Source of the DNA: JBIOJM01 sp044450785
Lineage (GTDB): Bacteria; Planctomycetota; Planctomycetia; Isosphaerales; Isosphaeraceae
Assembly: GCA_044450785.1 (NCBI GenBank)
Contig: JBIOJM010000006.1
Location: forward strand, 7,528-71,527
Direction: 5' to 3'
DNA: 64,000 bases
In this document: positions 8,445-17,834 of the stretch, piece by piece
How positions within the stretch are numbered: position 1 is the first letter of the stretch
Layout of the letters: each line of letters opens with the position of its first letter
Program-made: the position numbers and the translations under genes
The notes under the pieces: model-generated
Told to the model about the DNA's origin: nothing
The model's input: the letters and a program-made list of their open reading frames with translations, nothing else
Database searches by the model: none

Positions 8445-9776
8445 TCACCTTGCCATGGCGATGATCCCTCCCGTGCGCGGGCCGGCGGACTTGGTTTCCG
8501 CCGGGGGCTTGAGGCTCTCCAGGAAGCCGATGATCGCCTTGCGATCGGCGCTGGCGAGGGACTCGAATGCCTTGGTGACGCTGGCCGCGCCGCCATGATG
8601 CCGGCGGATCGCGGCTTCCAAGGTTGGTGATCCGCCGTCGTGGAAGTAAGGAGCACTGCCGGCGACGCCCCAGAGCGGGGGTGTCTTCCACTCATCCGGC
8701 AGCGGATGATCGTCCGGTAGCGGGGCACTCGGGATCTCGGCGTAACCGCCCCCCAGTTCGTTCGGGTTGGTGAGCCGATGCAGGAGGAAATCGCTGTAGA
8801 CGCCCACCACGCCACCCATCACGGGTGTATGACAGCCTGTGCATCCAATCTGCTGGAACAACGCCTTGCCGCGCTCGCATTGCTCTTGTTCCTTCGGGTC
8901 GAGCGGCAGGACTTCGGTCGGCCGGGGCAAGGTGTCGACGAAGGCCACCAGCGAGCGGAACTGTGCCTGGTCCAGGTCGGGATTGACCTTTGTTGAGGCA
9001 TGGCGAGCCCACGGCCTGGCCTGTTCCATCATCGGGTTGCCCAGGCCGAGCTCGTTGGCGCAGGCGGAGGCGACGAACTCTTCCAGCGTCGCGAACTGCG
9101 CCTTCCAGCCAAACTTACCGATCCGGCCGTCCGGCAAGACGCGCGGCCGGCCCGGCGGGACGCCGTCCAGATCGGCCAGCAGCTCCTTGCCGATCGCCTG
9201 CAACGACCTGCGCCGGCTCTGGTTCAGGATACTCTTGGTCGAGATCCGGTCGATCCAGCCCGCACCAAACAACGCCGTCGTGTTGACGCTCTGGATGCGC
9301 ACCGGGTCGAAATCCCTCGTTTCCACGAAACAGCCACCGACAACCTTCAGACCGCCGGGCACGACCGCGAAGAAATCGTGGAGCCCCGTCTGACTTTCCC
9401 GGCAGTCCTTCGAGATGGCGAATCGATGAAGCACCCCACCCTTCACGTCGGGTCGCCCCGGCACGGGATGGACCTCAAAGGCCGTCACGTTTTTCGTGGA
9501 GTCACCCCCGCCCCCAACACCCCCCTGGAAGTGGCAGGACACGCAGGAGCGTTCGTTGAATACGGGCCCCAGACCATCGCCCCCGGCCAGGGGGTCACCT
9601 GGTTTCCACTCATGCTCGAACAGGGTCAGACCAGCCTCCTTGACCGCCGCGCTGGCGCGAGGGGCTCGGAGGACCGGAATGCCGGGAGTCTGAATCCAGA
9701 GCATCCACGAGCCCAAGAGCACCGAGAATCCAAGACCGACCCGCCGACGAATTCGAGCCAAGGAGCTAACGGACAT
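8445..9776 (-). CDS. Di-heme c-type oxidoreductase family protein (DUF1111)
   Basis: About 443 residues from the ATG at 9776, preceded by GGGGAG eight bases away; the longer frame to 9857 lacks such a site. An arginine-rich start and a hydrophobic stretch form a signal peptide. Two CXXCH motifs are present: CVSCH near residue 78 in the N-terminal part, followed by a glycine-rich loop, and CTGCH in the C-terminal part. The family-typical LWGVAGSAPYFHDG segment follows. The family was called thiol oxidoreductase and resembles di-haem peroxidases; it acts in the periplasm and its substrate is unknown. A palindromic operator-like site lies about 80-100 bp upstream. Confidence 0.9.
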   Translation of the reverse strand: MSVSSLARIRRRVGLGFSVLLGSWMLWIQTPGIPVLRAPRASAAVKEAGLTLFEHEWKPGDPLAGGDGLGPVFNERSCVSCHFQGGVGGGGDSTKNVTAFEVHPVPGRPDVKGGVLHRFAISKDCRESQTGLHDFFAVVPGGLKVVGGCFVETRDFDPVRIQSVNTTALFGAGWIDRISTKSILNQSRRRSLQAIGKELLADLDGVPPGRPRVLPDGRIGKFGWKAQFATLEEFVASACANELGLGNPMMEQARPWARHASTKVNPDLDQAQFRSLVAFVDTLPRPTEVLPLDPKEQEQCERGKALFQQIGCTGCHTPVMGGVVGVYSDFLLHRLTNPNELGGGYAEIPSAPLPDDHPLPDEWKTPPLWGVAGSAPYFHDGGSPTLEAAIRRHHGGAASVTKAFESLASADRKAIIGFLESLKPPAETKSAGPRTGGIIAMAR

Positions 9777-9854
9777 GGTGAGGTCTCCCCAGGGAAAAGG
9801 GGCCGCCGCCCTGAAACGACGAGAAGAAGAGATCGACCCGGTTTTGGTCTCTGA

Positions 9855-9878
9855 CAATTATCCGATCTCGGACAATTG
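9855..9878. promoter_or_regulatory. Operator-like 24-bp palindrome
   Basis: Two half-sites of the form CAATT(A/G)TCCGA face each other across a 2-bp centre; 20 of 24 positions are self-complementary. It lies in the 144-bp gap between the membrane-protein stop (9921) and the DUF1111 start (9776), where a repressor site for the DUF1111 gene would be expected. The cognate regulator is not identifiable from the window. Confidence 0.45.
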
Positions 9879-9920
9879 TAGAAATCGCCCCGAATTCCTT
9901 CAAGGGGGTTCTCAATTTTT

Positions 9921-10874
9921 CTATCGCCCCAAATCCTTGTCATCCTGGATCGAAGGTTCCTCTGGTTCGGCCCCCGAGGACGCGTTGGAATCCTCGACGA
10001 ACTTCCGCTGGGCATCGACGACGACCGCCGATACCAAGGCCCCGACCAAGATCACGCGGGTCAGGCCGCGCGCCCACGGCCGCAGCCGGCGCAGGTAGGG
10101 CAGCTCGGGCAGCCAACCCAGCAAAGGGGCGCAGAACAACAAGATGGCGTGAGCCGAGGTGAGCTGTCCGAAGAAGCGTCCGATCACGAGCAGACTGAAG
10201 AGTCCCACGATCGCCACTCCAATCGGGCCGGTCGTTTGCGACGCGCGCGGCAGCACGAGCACGGCGGCCGCGGCCCCCAGGAGAGCAGCAGCGAGCGGTA
10301 GGCCGACCTGCCCGCCCGTGGCATATCCGGAGAGCATCACCGTCAGCGCCGCCCCGGCGCTTGTGCCCGACAGGCACACCGCATGCGACAGCCCCGGCGC
10401 CCGGCGAGCCAGGATCGCCAGCAGGACCCAGTCCGCCGCCAATGCTGCGGCCAGGCCCCCCAAGATCAACCACGCCTGCACCGGTGACCATTCCCGCGTT
10501 CCAGGCCCCGCGACATCGGTGAGGTAGCTGCTCCCGAACAGTAAAATCCCGGCCCCACTCGCCGCGACGGCCGAGCGCAGCGGCCAGATGAGCCAGCGCG
10601 GCACCCGGGGAAACGTCGCCAGCAGCTCGACCACCAGAATGGCCGGAAGCACCAGGGCCAGCAGACGGTCCTGATCCTCGCGCGGTGGCCAGTGGGGCCG
10701 GATCCCCAGGACCCAGCAACCGAGGACGAACCCGGCACCCACCCCCAGGACCCAGCCGGCGTCAAACCAAGGGGTCCGAGCCGCACGCCAGGGCCAGCCG
10801 CAAATCAAGAGCACCACGGCCGCGGCCGTGGCCGCAACGCCCAGCGCCGTCACAATCAGGACCGGGTCCGGCAT
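9921..10874 (-). CDS. Polytopic membrane protein, unrecognised
   Basis: About 317 residues from the ATG at 10874, which has AGAGGAG upstream at normal spacing. The longer frame to 10931 adds a charged leader without such a site. The sequence is almost wholly hydrophobic, with roughly nine or ten predicted membrane spans separated by short Arg/Pro/Gly loops, ending in a polar, acidic cytoplasmic-like tail rich in Glu, Ser and Asp. No family signature was recognised. It lies between the YceI-like gene upstream and the DUF1111 gene downstream on the same strand. That could make a three-gene unit, but gaps of about 100-145 bp leave room for separate promoters. Confidence 0.7.
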   Translation of the reverse strand: MPDPVLIVTALGVAATAAAVVLLICGWPWRAARTPWFDAGWVLGVGAGFVLGCWVLGIRPHWPPREDQDRLLALVLPAILVVELLATFPRVPRWLIWPLRSAVAASGAGILLFGSSYLTDVAGPGTREWSPVQAWLILGGLAAALAADWVLLAILARRAPGLSHAVCLSGTSAGAALTVMLSGYATGGQVGLPLAAALLGAAAAVLVLPRASQTTGPIGVAIVGLFSLLVIGRFFGQLTSAHAILLFCAPLLGWLPELPYLRRLRPWARGLTRVILVGALVSAVVVDAQRKFVEDSNASSGAEPEEPSIQDDKDLGR

Positions 10875-10964
10875 GGGTCGACTCCTCTGCTCTTCCGCCG
10901 GTCGTGTCGCCGCCAGAGCAAGGGGCTCCATCCCCCGGTCAAGACTGCAATGAAGCGGAAAGAA

Positions 10965-10976
10965 ATATGATCATAT
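10965..10976. promoter_or_regulatory. Perfect 12-bp palindrome upstream of the membrane-protein gene
   Basis: The palindrome ATATGATCATAT sits immediately after the YceI-like stop codon and about 90-100 bp before the membrane-protein start. It is AT-rich in an otherwise GC-rich context, so it could be an operator or part of a promoter. No regulator is assigned. Confidence 0.25.
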
Positions 10977-11549
10977 CTATCTTTTTTTCGCGCCTTCAAA
11001 GCCGATCGAGACATAGACCTCGTCGCCGAGCATTTCCGGGAATTTGACAATGCGGAACTCGGATCGCTTGAGCATGAGCTCCGTGGAAAAGCCGGTCCGC
11101 GGGGCCCCCTGGAACTGCGCTGTGCGACCGCCCTTGAGAGAAAAGGTGATGGGCTTGGTCTCGCCGTGAAGGGTCAGGTCGCCCGTCACTTCATAGCCCC
11201 CCTCGATCGGTTTGACCGAGGTGCTGGTGAACGTGATGGCCGGGAACTGCTTGGCGTTGAAGAAGTCGGGGCCCCGCAGGTGGTTATCGCGCCCCGCGTT
11301 GTTGGTGTCGATGCTGTCCGACCTGATGTTCATTTTGAACGACGACTTGGCGGGGTCGCTGGAGTCGAGAGTGAAACTGCCGGAGAACTTGTCGAACCGG
11401 CCGTGGACGTAGCTCAGGTCGAGGTGTTTAATCTTAAAGGTGACTCCCGAATGCGCCGCGTCAATGACGAAGTCATCCGCGGCGGCATGCCTGCCGAGGC
11501 CAAGGAGGAAGAACACCGCAAGGGTCGTCTTGGAGAAATTCGTGCGCAT
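10977..11549 (-). CDS. YceI family periplasmic protein
   Basis: About 190 residues from the ATG at 11549, preceded by GAGGAG at seven bases; the longer frame to 11594 is less likely. A typical signal peptide (MRTNFSK, hydrophobic core, then HAAAD) precedes the YceI lipocalin-like fold. Its hallmarks are the DAAHSGVTFKIKHL strand, GRFDKFSGSF, the NHLRGPDFFNAKQFP segment and the VTGDLTLHGETKPI segment near the C-terminus. YceI proteins bind isoprenoid-type lipids or similar amphiphiles in the periplasm. Whether this one serves the neighbouring membrane protein or the haem enzyme is unknown. Confidence 0.93.
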   Translation of the reverse strand: MRTNFSKTTLAVFFLLGLGRHAAADDFVIDAAHSGVTFKIKHLDLSYVHGRFDKFSGSFTLDSSDPAKSSFKMNIRSDSIDTNNAGRDNHLRGPDFFNAKQFPAITFTSTSVKPIEGGYEVTGDLTLHGETKPITFSLKGGRTAQFQGAPRTGFSTELMLKRSEFRIVKFPEMLGDEVYVSIGFEGAKKR

Positions 11550-11630
11550 CAGTGGACTCCTCATCAATCGAAACGTAGGAATGACCGACTTCAAAACCGA
11601 ATGCTTGACTTGTCCCGAGCGTTTCCGGGT

Positions 11631-13268
11631 TCATCGAGCCGCCTCGGCGGCGACCCGGCCCTTGACTTCCGGCTGCTTGGGCTCGCTCGACTTTGGCTCT
11701 TGATCGCGTGGCTGGCGGAATTCGGGGCTATCGAACATTCCGCGCTGCCGCGGCTTGGGATCGCGTGGCAGCAGTTCCGGCAGCATGGCCAGGTTGTACG
11801 CCCACGCCGCCAGTACCTTCGCTCCCTGGTTGATCTCATCGGAGTAGACCTTGTCGAAGGTGTCGCTCTCGGTGTGGTGCGTCTTGCGATACTCGGCCTC
11901 GTCCTGGACGACGGCGAATGCCGGCACACCATGGGGCAGGAACGACAGGTGGTCGGTGCCCATCATGGTCCGCATGGAGAGCTCGTCGAGGTTCACGGCT
12001 TCCTTGAACGGCTCGACGACGCGGTCCATCAATTCGCGCAGATCATAGCGGCCTTGCAGCCCGATGCTCTTCACCCGGCCGGTCCCCATGTCGTGAATCA
12101 GCACACCCGAAATCTTGGGCATCTCTTTTTCATGCGCTTTGACGTAAGCACGCGATCCGTGCAGTCCTTCCTCCTCGCCCGAGAAGAGGGCGAAGCGGAT
12201 GGTGCGCCTGGGCCTGATGTTAACGGCCTTGAGTGCCCGGGCGGCCTCGAGCACCGCCATGATGCCGGTTCCGTTGTCGGTCGCGCCGGTGCCCAGGTCC
12301 CAGCTATCGATATGTCCGCCGATCAAGACGACTTCGTCGGCTTTTTCGGAGCCGGGGATCTCGGCAACCGTATTGTACACCTCGACTTCACCTTTGCTGA
12401 ACGCGTTTTTCAAGTCGATCTCGACCTCGACCGGCCCGCGCTTGAGCAGCCGCCAGATCAGCCCGTAGGACTCGGTGGTCAAGAACGCCTCGGGGAGCTC
12501 GGACGGAACGAAGTTGCTCACAGCAGTGGTCATGTTGATCAAGCCATGCTCCTTGCTGGAATCGCGCAAGATTCCGGCGGCCCGTTCGGCAATCAGGAAC
12601 TTCCTGAGCGGCTCGCGGAACTCCCTCATCTTCGTGAAGTCGCGGATCCGCCGCCGCATCTCACGTTCCAGGTTGGGCTGGGGCTGCTTGGGGGAGGGCT
12701 GGACGGAGACTTCGGAGAGGAGGACCCAGGCGCCCTTGAGCTTCCCTTTGTAGGAACCAAGCTCGTCCGTCGACTGGGCCTTGACGTGGACCACCGGCCC
12801 ACGCTCGGGGCCCTTGGTCGAGGGGCCCCAACCAGCCGACTCCAGCAGGACCCGCTGCTCGACCGGCACGACCACGCGCCCCTTCGCGTCGCCCCGTGTC
12901 CAGGCTCGCTCGATCGTCCACGACTCGAGGTGGGGATTCGATAACCCATATTGCTGAAACTTGTCCCGTGTCCACTGGTTGGCCCTGGCCAGGTTCGGTG
13001 ATCCCGTCAGACGCGGCCCGATCATGTCGCAGAGGTACTCGATGTTGGCCATCAGCTCCGAGCGCTTGTCGATCTCCTCGAGAATCGCCTGGGTCACCGC
13101 CTTGATCTCACCGCCGGGCTCCGACACCAAGGACGATCGGCTGGAACTCCCGCCCGCGGACTGCCGCCCCAATGCGTTGGGCCGAGCCGAAGCCGGCGCC
13201 TGGGCCAGGACGGAGGCAGGTAGCGTCGTGATTGCCACGACGATAAGCACTGCACGAATTAATGTCAT
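11631..13268 (-). CDS. M28 family metallopeptidase, exported
   Basis: 545 residues with a signal peptide ending near VLAQA. The catalytic domain carries the M28 metal ligands: GGHIDSWD (His319, Asp321), GATDNGTG (Asp331), SGEEEGLHGSR (Glu366/Glu367) and a distal KTHHTESDT segment (His464/465). A protease-associated-like insertion separates the N-terminal helical part from the first metal motif. The layout resembles carboxypeptidase Q-type secreted aminopeptidases or carboxypeptidases that degrade peptides outside the cytoplasm. The start at 13268 has GGGAG about 13 bases upstream. It is monocistronic or loosely linked to the upstream CRTAC1 gene, with a 181-bp gap. Confidence 0.92.
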   Translation of the reverse strand: MTLIRAVLIVVAITTLPASVLAQAPASARPNALGRQSAGGSSSRSSLVSEPGGEIKAVTQAILEEIDKRSELMANIEYLCDMIGPRLTGSPNLARANQWTRDKFQQYGLSNPHLESWTIERAWTRGDAKGRVVVPVEQRVLLESAGWGPSTKGPERGPVVHVKAQSTDELGSYKGKLKGAWVLLSEVSVQPSPKQPQPNLEREMRRRIRDFTKMREFREPLRKFLIAERAAGILRDSSKEHGLINMTTAVSNFVPSELPEAFLTTESYGLIWRLLKRGPVEVEIDLKNAFSKGEVEVYNTVAEIPGSEKADEVVLIGGHIDSWDLGTGATDNGTGIMAVLEAARALKAVNIRPRRTIRFALFSGEEEGLHGSRAYVKAHEKEMPKISGVLIHDMGTGRVKSIGLQGRYDLRELMDRVVEPFKEAVNLDELSMRTMMGTDHLSFLPHGVPAFAVVQDEAEYRKTHHTESDTFDKVYSDEINQGAKVLAAWAYNLAMLPELLPRDPKPRQRGMFDSPEFRQPRDQEPKSSEPKQPEVKGRVAAEAAR

Positions 13269-13449
13269 GATCGCAGTGATCTCCCGTGATGATCGAGCCG
13301 ATTGGGTAGGGCGCCCTACACCTCAAGAAAAACAAGATTGCGGACGACCGTCGATTGCCAAGAATGAGTATGCCCGACGGGCGATCGCTCGTCCATCGAT
13401 TCGGCGTTCCATCGAAAGAATCAAGTCGATCGCATCGTTGTGAAGGTGG

Positions 13450-15183
13450 TCAGGGAGATTCTTGCTTGAATTGAGCAGCCTCATTCCCCTCGACCCATTC
13501 GATCGTGATATTGACCGGCACGTTTGACCGTGTCTCGACCCGTCCTGAGGGCCAGCGGACTTCCAGACGATCGACGCGTGGCGCGTCACCCAGACCGAAG
13601 TGGACCCTGGGGTCATGAGTGGAGAGATAGCTTCCACCTCCGTCGATGGTGCGCAGCAGTTTGTGCGGGCCGACGTGAGCGATCAGCCGCGTGCCGATGG
13701 CGTCGCGATTGGCCCCACTTCCCTGGAACTTGACGATCAAGTAACCGCCCTTGCGGGGTGATTCATTCCAGAGCACGACGCTCGGGGCATGGTGGTGGAC
13801 GATGACCAGGTCGAGATCGCCGTCGCCGTCAAGGTCGCCGCAGGCCAGCCCGCGACCGATGTGCAGCGCCTGGAAATACGCGCCGGCAGTGGCGGTGACG
13901 TTGGTGAAGCGGCCACTCCCCTGGTTCCGCAAGACGATGGGAGGGTTCTGATACGGATAGAGCTGGGCGGGCTCGCGGCGGATATGGCCGTTGGTCGCCA
14001 ACAGGTCGAGATGGCCGTCCAAGTCCAGGTCGGCCAGGACCGCGCCCCAGCCGGTCAACGGGCGGGTGTCGATCGCCAGACCCGCCTCGCTGGTCTGATC
14101 CTGATAGAAGATCCCGCCTTCCGGGCCGGCGTAGGCACGCCAAAGGGTCATGTGCTCGCCGAAGAAGTGGGTGATCAGGACGTCGGGCAGAGTGTCGCCG
14201 TCGGTGTCGCCGAAAGCGATTCCCATGTTGGCCTCGGCCAGGCCTTGGCCGTTGACCGCCAGTCCGAGCCGGTCGGCCACATCCTCGAACGTGCCGTCGC
14301 CGCGGTTGCGCCAGAGGGCATTGCTTTGAGCGTCGTTGGCGACGAGCCAGTCGAGCCGGCCGTCGGCGTCCAGGTCGGTTGCCAGCACGCCCATCCCGCG
14401 CCCCGAGCCAGCAACGCCCGCGGAGGCGGTGACGTCGCGGAAACGGCCGTTCCCCTCGTTGCGATAGAGGACGTCGGGAAGACCTCCGAACTCCTGTGGC
14501 AAACCATAGTCGGGCGCGCCGGTTACAGGATCGCGCCGAAATGGTGCCTTCGCGGGGTCAAATGCGAAGTAATTGGCGACAAAGAGGTCGAGGTCGCCGT
14601 CGCCGTCGTAATCGCCGAACGCCGCTCCCAGGCTCCAGCTTCCGCATCCGACGCCTGCTTCCTCGGTCACGTCGGTGAACCGGCTACGCTCACGATCGTT
14701 TCGCCATAGGGTGTTGCGACCGTACCTCGTCACGTACACGTCGGGATCGCCGTCGGCATCGTAGTCGGCTACTGTGACCCCCTGGCCATACCCCTTCGTG
14801 GTGAGGCCGACTCGAGCCGAAACGTCCTCGAACCGGCCGTCGCCCAGATTTCTCAGCAACACATCGGATGTGGGCCGGGAATCCTTGCCCGGCCGCAACG
14901 GGCCGCCTTGCGCGAAGAAGAGGTCGAGCCGGCCGTCGCCGTCATAATCGAGCAGGCCGACCCCTCCGCCCGTCGTTTCGACGGGCCACGCCGCTCCGGT
15001 CTCGCCCCGTTCATAGACGAATGGCAGCTCCTGAGCGCGGAAGACCAAGGGCCTGGCCGGCGCGGCGGCCGCACGTGCCGATCGAGCCGGCTCCTTGTGA
15101 CATCCGACGCAGGCCATCATCAGCACGCCTATCCCCGCGGCCGTGACGGCGTGAACAGGACTCTTCCACCCGATCAAATCCAC
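13450..15183 (-). CDS. CRTAC1 family lipoprotein-like protein (FG-GAP, UnbV/ASPIC)
   Basis: I prefer the GTG at 15183, preceded by GAGGGG at eight bases, giving about 577 residues; an ATG at 15240 would add 19. The N-terminus is a signal sequence ending LMMACVGCH, where the first or second Cys could be a lipidation site. The same residues form a CXXCH haem motif, which may be coincidental. Six or more FG-GAP/VCBS repeats with D-x-D-x-D-G calcium loops follow (LLDYDGDGRLDLFF, VADYDADGDPDVY and others), then a C-terminal UnbV/ASPIC domain (GSGANRDAIGTRL to VRWPSGRVE). It lacks the TPR region of its neighbours. A surface or periplasmic beta-propeller protein is likely; its ligand is unknown. Confidence 0.88.
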   Translation of the reverse strand: MDLIGWKSPVHAVTAAGIGVLMMACVGCHKEPARSARAAAAPARPLVFRAQELPFVYERGETGAAWPVETTGGGVGLLDYDGDGRLDLFFAQGGPLRPGKDSRPTSDVLLRNLGDGRFEDVSARVGLTTKGYGQGVTVADYDADGDPDVYVTRYGRNTLWRNDRERSRFTDVTEEAGVGCGSWSLGAAFGDYDGDGDLDLFVANYFAFDPAKAPFRRDPVTGAPDYGLPQEFGGLPDVLYRNEGNGRFRDVTASAGVAGSGRGMGVLATDLDADGRLDWLVANDAQSNALWRNRGDGTFEDVADRLGLAVNGQGLAEANMGIAFGDTDGDTLPDVLITHFFGEHMTLWRAYAGPEGGIFYQDQTSEAGLAIDTRPLTGWGAVLADLDLDGHLDLLATNGHIRREPAQLYPYQNPPIVLRNQGSGRFTNVTATAGAYFQALHIGRGLACGDLDGDGDLDLVIVHHHAPSVVLWNESPRKGGYLIVKFQGSGANRDAIGTRLIAHVGPHKLLRTIDGGGSYLSTHDPRVHFGLGDAPRVDRLEVRWPSGRVETRSNVPVNITIEWVEGNEAAQFKQESP

Positions 15184-15400
15184 GGCAACCGCCCCTCGCA
15201 CCGCGCCCACATCGATCACATGCCTCCGACTCCGGGCCATTCTACCTGAAATTGGAAAAAGCCGGCTCCTTCGGCACTTGGTTGTCGCTGATACTAACTG
15301 ATTAGTGGAAGAGCTGTCCTCTCGGTTGTCCCGAAAAAGACAGGGAAGGCCCCTCGCCGTTCCATCTCCTCCGCGAACCCGCGCCTCGGAGCGAACACCC

Positions 15401-17824
15401 ATGCGGAGGATGCTGGGAGTCGGCCTTGGGGGAATCGTCTGCGCGGCATCGGCCGTCGCGGCGGTGGCCATGCTTACGGATCCGAACTACAGTGCCGCCA
15501 TCGAGCGGATGATCAAAGGAGCCTCGGGTCGCGGATCGTCGGCTTCGGCAGGCCTGACCCGTCCCCACCCCGGAGAGGCGCCGCCGTCGGAACGCGCATT
15601 CCCGTTGTTTAGCACCTCGGGCTTCGAAAATGCGGGCTACCCCACAGCCTGCCGGTATACGGGCCCGATCCAGGATCGTAGCTCGCTCGAGCAGATCCGC
15701 GAGGCAATCAAGGGTCGCGCCCAGCGCGGGAAGGACGAGCTGCTCTCGCAACTCCGTTCGATACCCCCGGACTCCCCGGATCAATCTTTCCGGGCCTTTC
15801 CGATCAAGGCGTCTCTCGGCCTGCTCTCGATGTATGGAGGAGAATTCGACGAGGCGGTCGCCTGGACCGAGAGTGCTCTGGCGGGGAGCGCGGGGAGCGC
15901 GGGCATGCCGAGCGGCCTGCGGGCCAATCTCGAAGCACTGCTGGGGGTCATCCACCTGCGGCGAGGCGAGACAGAGAATTGCGTGGAGTGCCTCGGCCCG
16001 TCGAGCTGCATCTTCCCCATCGCGGCCGAGGCCGTGCACCAGCGGCCGTCGGGCTCGCGCCAGGCGATCCGTCACTTCAGCGCGTACCTTGAGCAGCGGC
16101 CCGAGGACCTCGGGGTGCGCTGGCTGCTGAACGTCGCCTACATGACTCTGGGCGAGTATCCCGACAAGGTCCCCCCCGGGCAATTGATCCCGCTCGATCT
16201 GTTCCGCTCGCGGCTCGACGTGGGCCGGTTCGAGAACGTCGCGCCCCTGGTCGGCCTCGGTGTCCGGGGTGCGAACATGGCCGGCGGCAGCGTGTTCGAT
16301 GACTTCACGGGCGACGGCCTTCCGGACATTCTCACTTCGTCGTTCGACGCCGACCTGGGGGCGTCGCTGTTCGTCAATCGCGGTGACGGCACGTTCGAGG
16401 ACCGCTCCGGACCGGCCGGACTCACGTCACAGCCCTTGGCGCTCAACGTCGCTCACGCCGATTTTGACAACAACGGCCGGCTCGACGTCCTCCTGCTCCG
16501 GGGCGGCTGGGAGAAACCTTCCCGGATGTCGCTGCTGAGGAACAAGGGAGGCGGCGTCTTCGAGGACGTCACCGTGGCCGCCGGCCTGGCCGAGCCGATC
16601 GCGTCCCATGCGGCGGCCTGGGGCGATTATGACAACGATGGCCTCGTCGACGTCTTCGTGTGCGGTGAGTTCGCCGCCAGCTCTGGGGACGGCTTGTTTT
16701 CAGGTGACGGGGACCTGTCGGTCTCCGACCCAAGGAACCGCTGCCGGCTTTACCGGAACCGAGGTGACGGTACGTTCGTTAACGTCGCGGAACAAGCCGG
16801 GGTCTGCAATGACCGTTTTGCCAAGGGGGCAGCCTGGGGCGATTTCGACGCCGACGGCTTCCTCGACCTCTACGTCGCGAACTACTACGCCGCCAACGGC
16901 CGCGGCGGCAACCGACTCTACCGGAACAACGGCGACGGAACCTTTCAGGATGTCGCCCCCGAGCTCGGCGTGACCGAGCCGCAAGCCGGTTTCTCCTGCT
17001 GGTTCTGGGACTTCGACAACGACGGCCGGCTCGATCTCTTCGTCAACGATTACGCGGGCGACCTCAATGACGTCGTGGCGAGTGCCCTCGGGCAGTCGAC
17101 CAGCTCGAAGAGCCACCCGCGCCTCTTTCGGAACCTCGGGCCCACCGGGTTTCGCGACATCTCCCTCGAGGTCGGGTTGAATCGAACCATACTCGCGATG
17201 GGCTCGAATTTCGGCGACATCGACAACGACGGCTTCCTGGACATGTACCTCGGCACGGGGGCCCCGGGCTATTCGGTCCTCATCCCCAATCTCATGTTCA
17301 AGAACATCGAGGGCCGGTGGTTTGAGGACGTCACCACCACCTCGGGCACCGGCCATCTTCAAAAGGGGCACGGAGTTTCCTTTGCGGACTGGGACTGTGA
17401 CGGCGATCTCGACCTCTTCGTCGAGGTCGGTGGCGCTGTTCCCGGCGACAAGGCGTACAACCTGCTCTTCCAGAACCCCGGGCATGGCCGCCACTGGCTC
17501 AAAGTGAAGCTCGTGGGCACGCGGACCAACCGGGCGGCTTTGGGGGCGAGGATCCGGGTGGACCTCCAGGGACGCGACGGCGTAACCCGCTCGGTGTATC
17601 GCCAGGTCGGCGGCGCCTCCAGCTACGGGGGTAACACCCTTGTCGAGACGATCGGCCTCGCTGATGCCACGTCCATCGCCGCGCTGTCGGTGACCTGGCC
17701 AGCAAGTCGATCGACCCAGACCTTCCGAGACTTGGCCGTCAATCAGTCCATCGAAGTGACCGAGGGGACGGACGCTCCGCGAGTCCTCAACCTTCCACCG
17801 CTACCCAGGGCTCGGAGGCCGTGA
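15401..17824 (+). CDS. CRTAC1 family protein with TPR region (FG-GAP, UnbV/ASPIC)
   Basis: About 807 residues from the ATG at 15401, which has GGAG upstream; the frame opens at 15305. A signal-anchor helix (MLGVGLGGIVCAASAVAAVAM) comes first, then a helical TPR-like region. That region holds the Cys motif ENCVECLGPSSCIFP at 15973-16011. A long FG-GAP propeller follows with repeated D-x-D-N-D-G loops, then an UnbV/ASPIC domain (GRHWLKVKLVGTRTNRAALGARI). It is transcribed away from the short CRTAC1 gene and converges on the three minus-strand paralogues. Overall architecture matches them closely, so it is an inverted member of the same duplicated family. Confidence 0.9.
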   Translation: MRRMLGVGLGGIVCAASAVAAVAMLTDPNYSAAIERMIKGASGRGSSASAGLTRPHPGEAPPSERAFPLFSTSGFENAGYPTACRYTGPIQDRSSLEQIREAIKGRAQRGKDELLSQLRSIPPDSPDQSFRAFPIKASLGLLSMYGGEFDEAVAWTESALAGSAGSAGMPSGLRANLEALLGVIHLRRGETENCVECLGPSSCIFPIAAEAVHQRPSGSRQAIRHFSAYLEQRPEDLGVRWLLNVAYMTLGEYPDKVPPGQLIPLDLFRSRLDVGRFENVAPLVGLGVRGANMAGGSVFDDFTGDGLPDILTSSFDADLGASLFVNRGDGTFEDRSGPAGLTSQPLALNVAHADFDNNGRLDVLLLRGGWEKPSRMSLLRNKGGGVFEDVTVAAGLAEPIASHAAAWGDYDNDGLVDVFVCGEFAASSGDGLFSGDGDLSVSDPRNRCRLYRNRGDGTFVNVAEQAGVCNDRFAKGAAWGDFDADGFLDLYVANYYAANGRGGNRLYRNNGDGTFQDVAPELGVTEPQAGFSCWFWDFDNDGRLDLFVNDYAGDLNDVVASALGQSTSSKSHPRLFRNLGPTGFRDISLEVGLNRTILAMGSNFGDIDNDGFLDMYLGTGAPGYSVLIPNLMFKNIEGRWFEDVTTTSGTGHLQKGHGVSFADWDCDGDLDLFVEVGGAVPGDKAYNLLFQNPGHGRHWLKVKLVGTRTNRAALGARIRVDLQGRDGVTRSVYRQVGGASSYGGNTLVETIGLADATSIAALSVTWPASRSTQTFRDLAVNQSIEVTEGTDAPRVLNLPPLPRARRP

Positions 17825-17834
17825 CCCCTCCACT

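Noticed and set aside
11166..12944. Long plus-strand reading frame of 592 codons
   Set aside because: It is exactly antisense to the M28 peptidase, whose domains and signal peptide are clear. GC-rich codon use creates such shadows; the translation has no domain.
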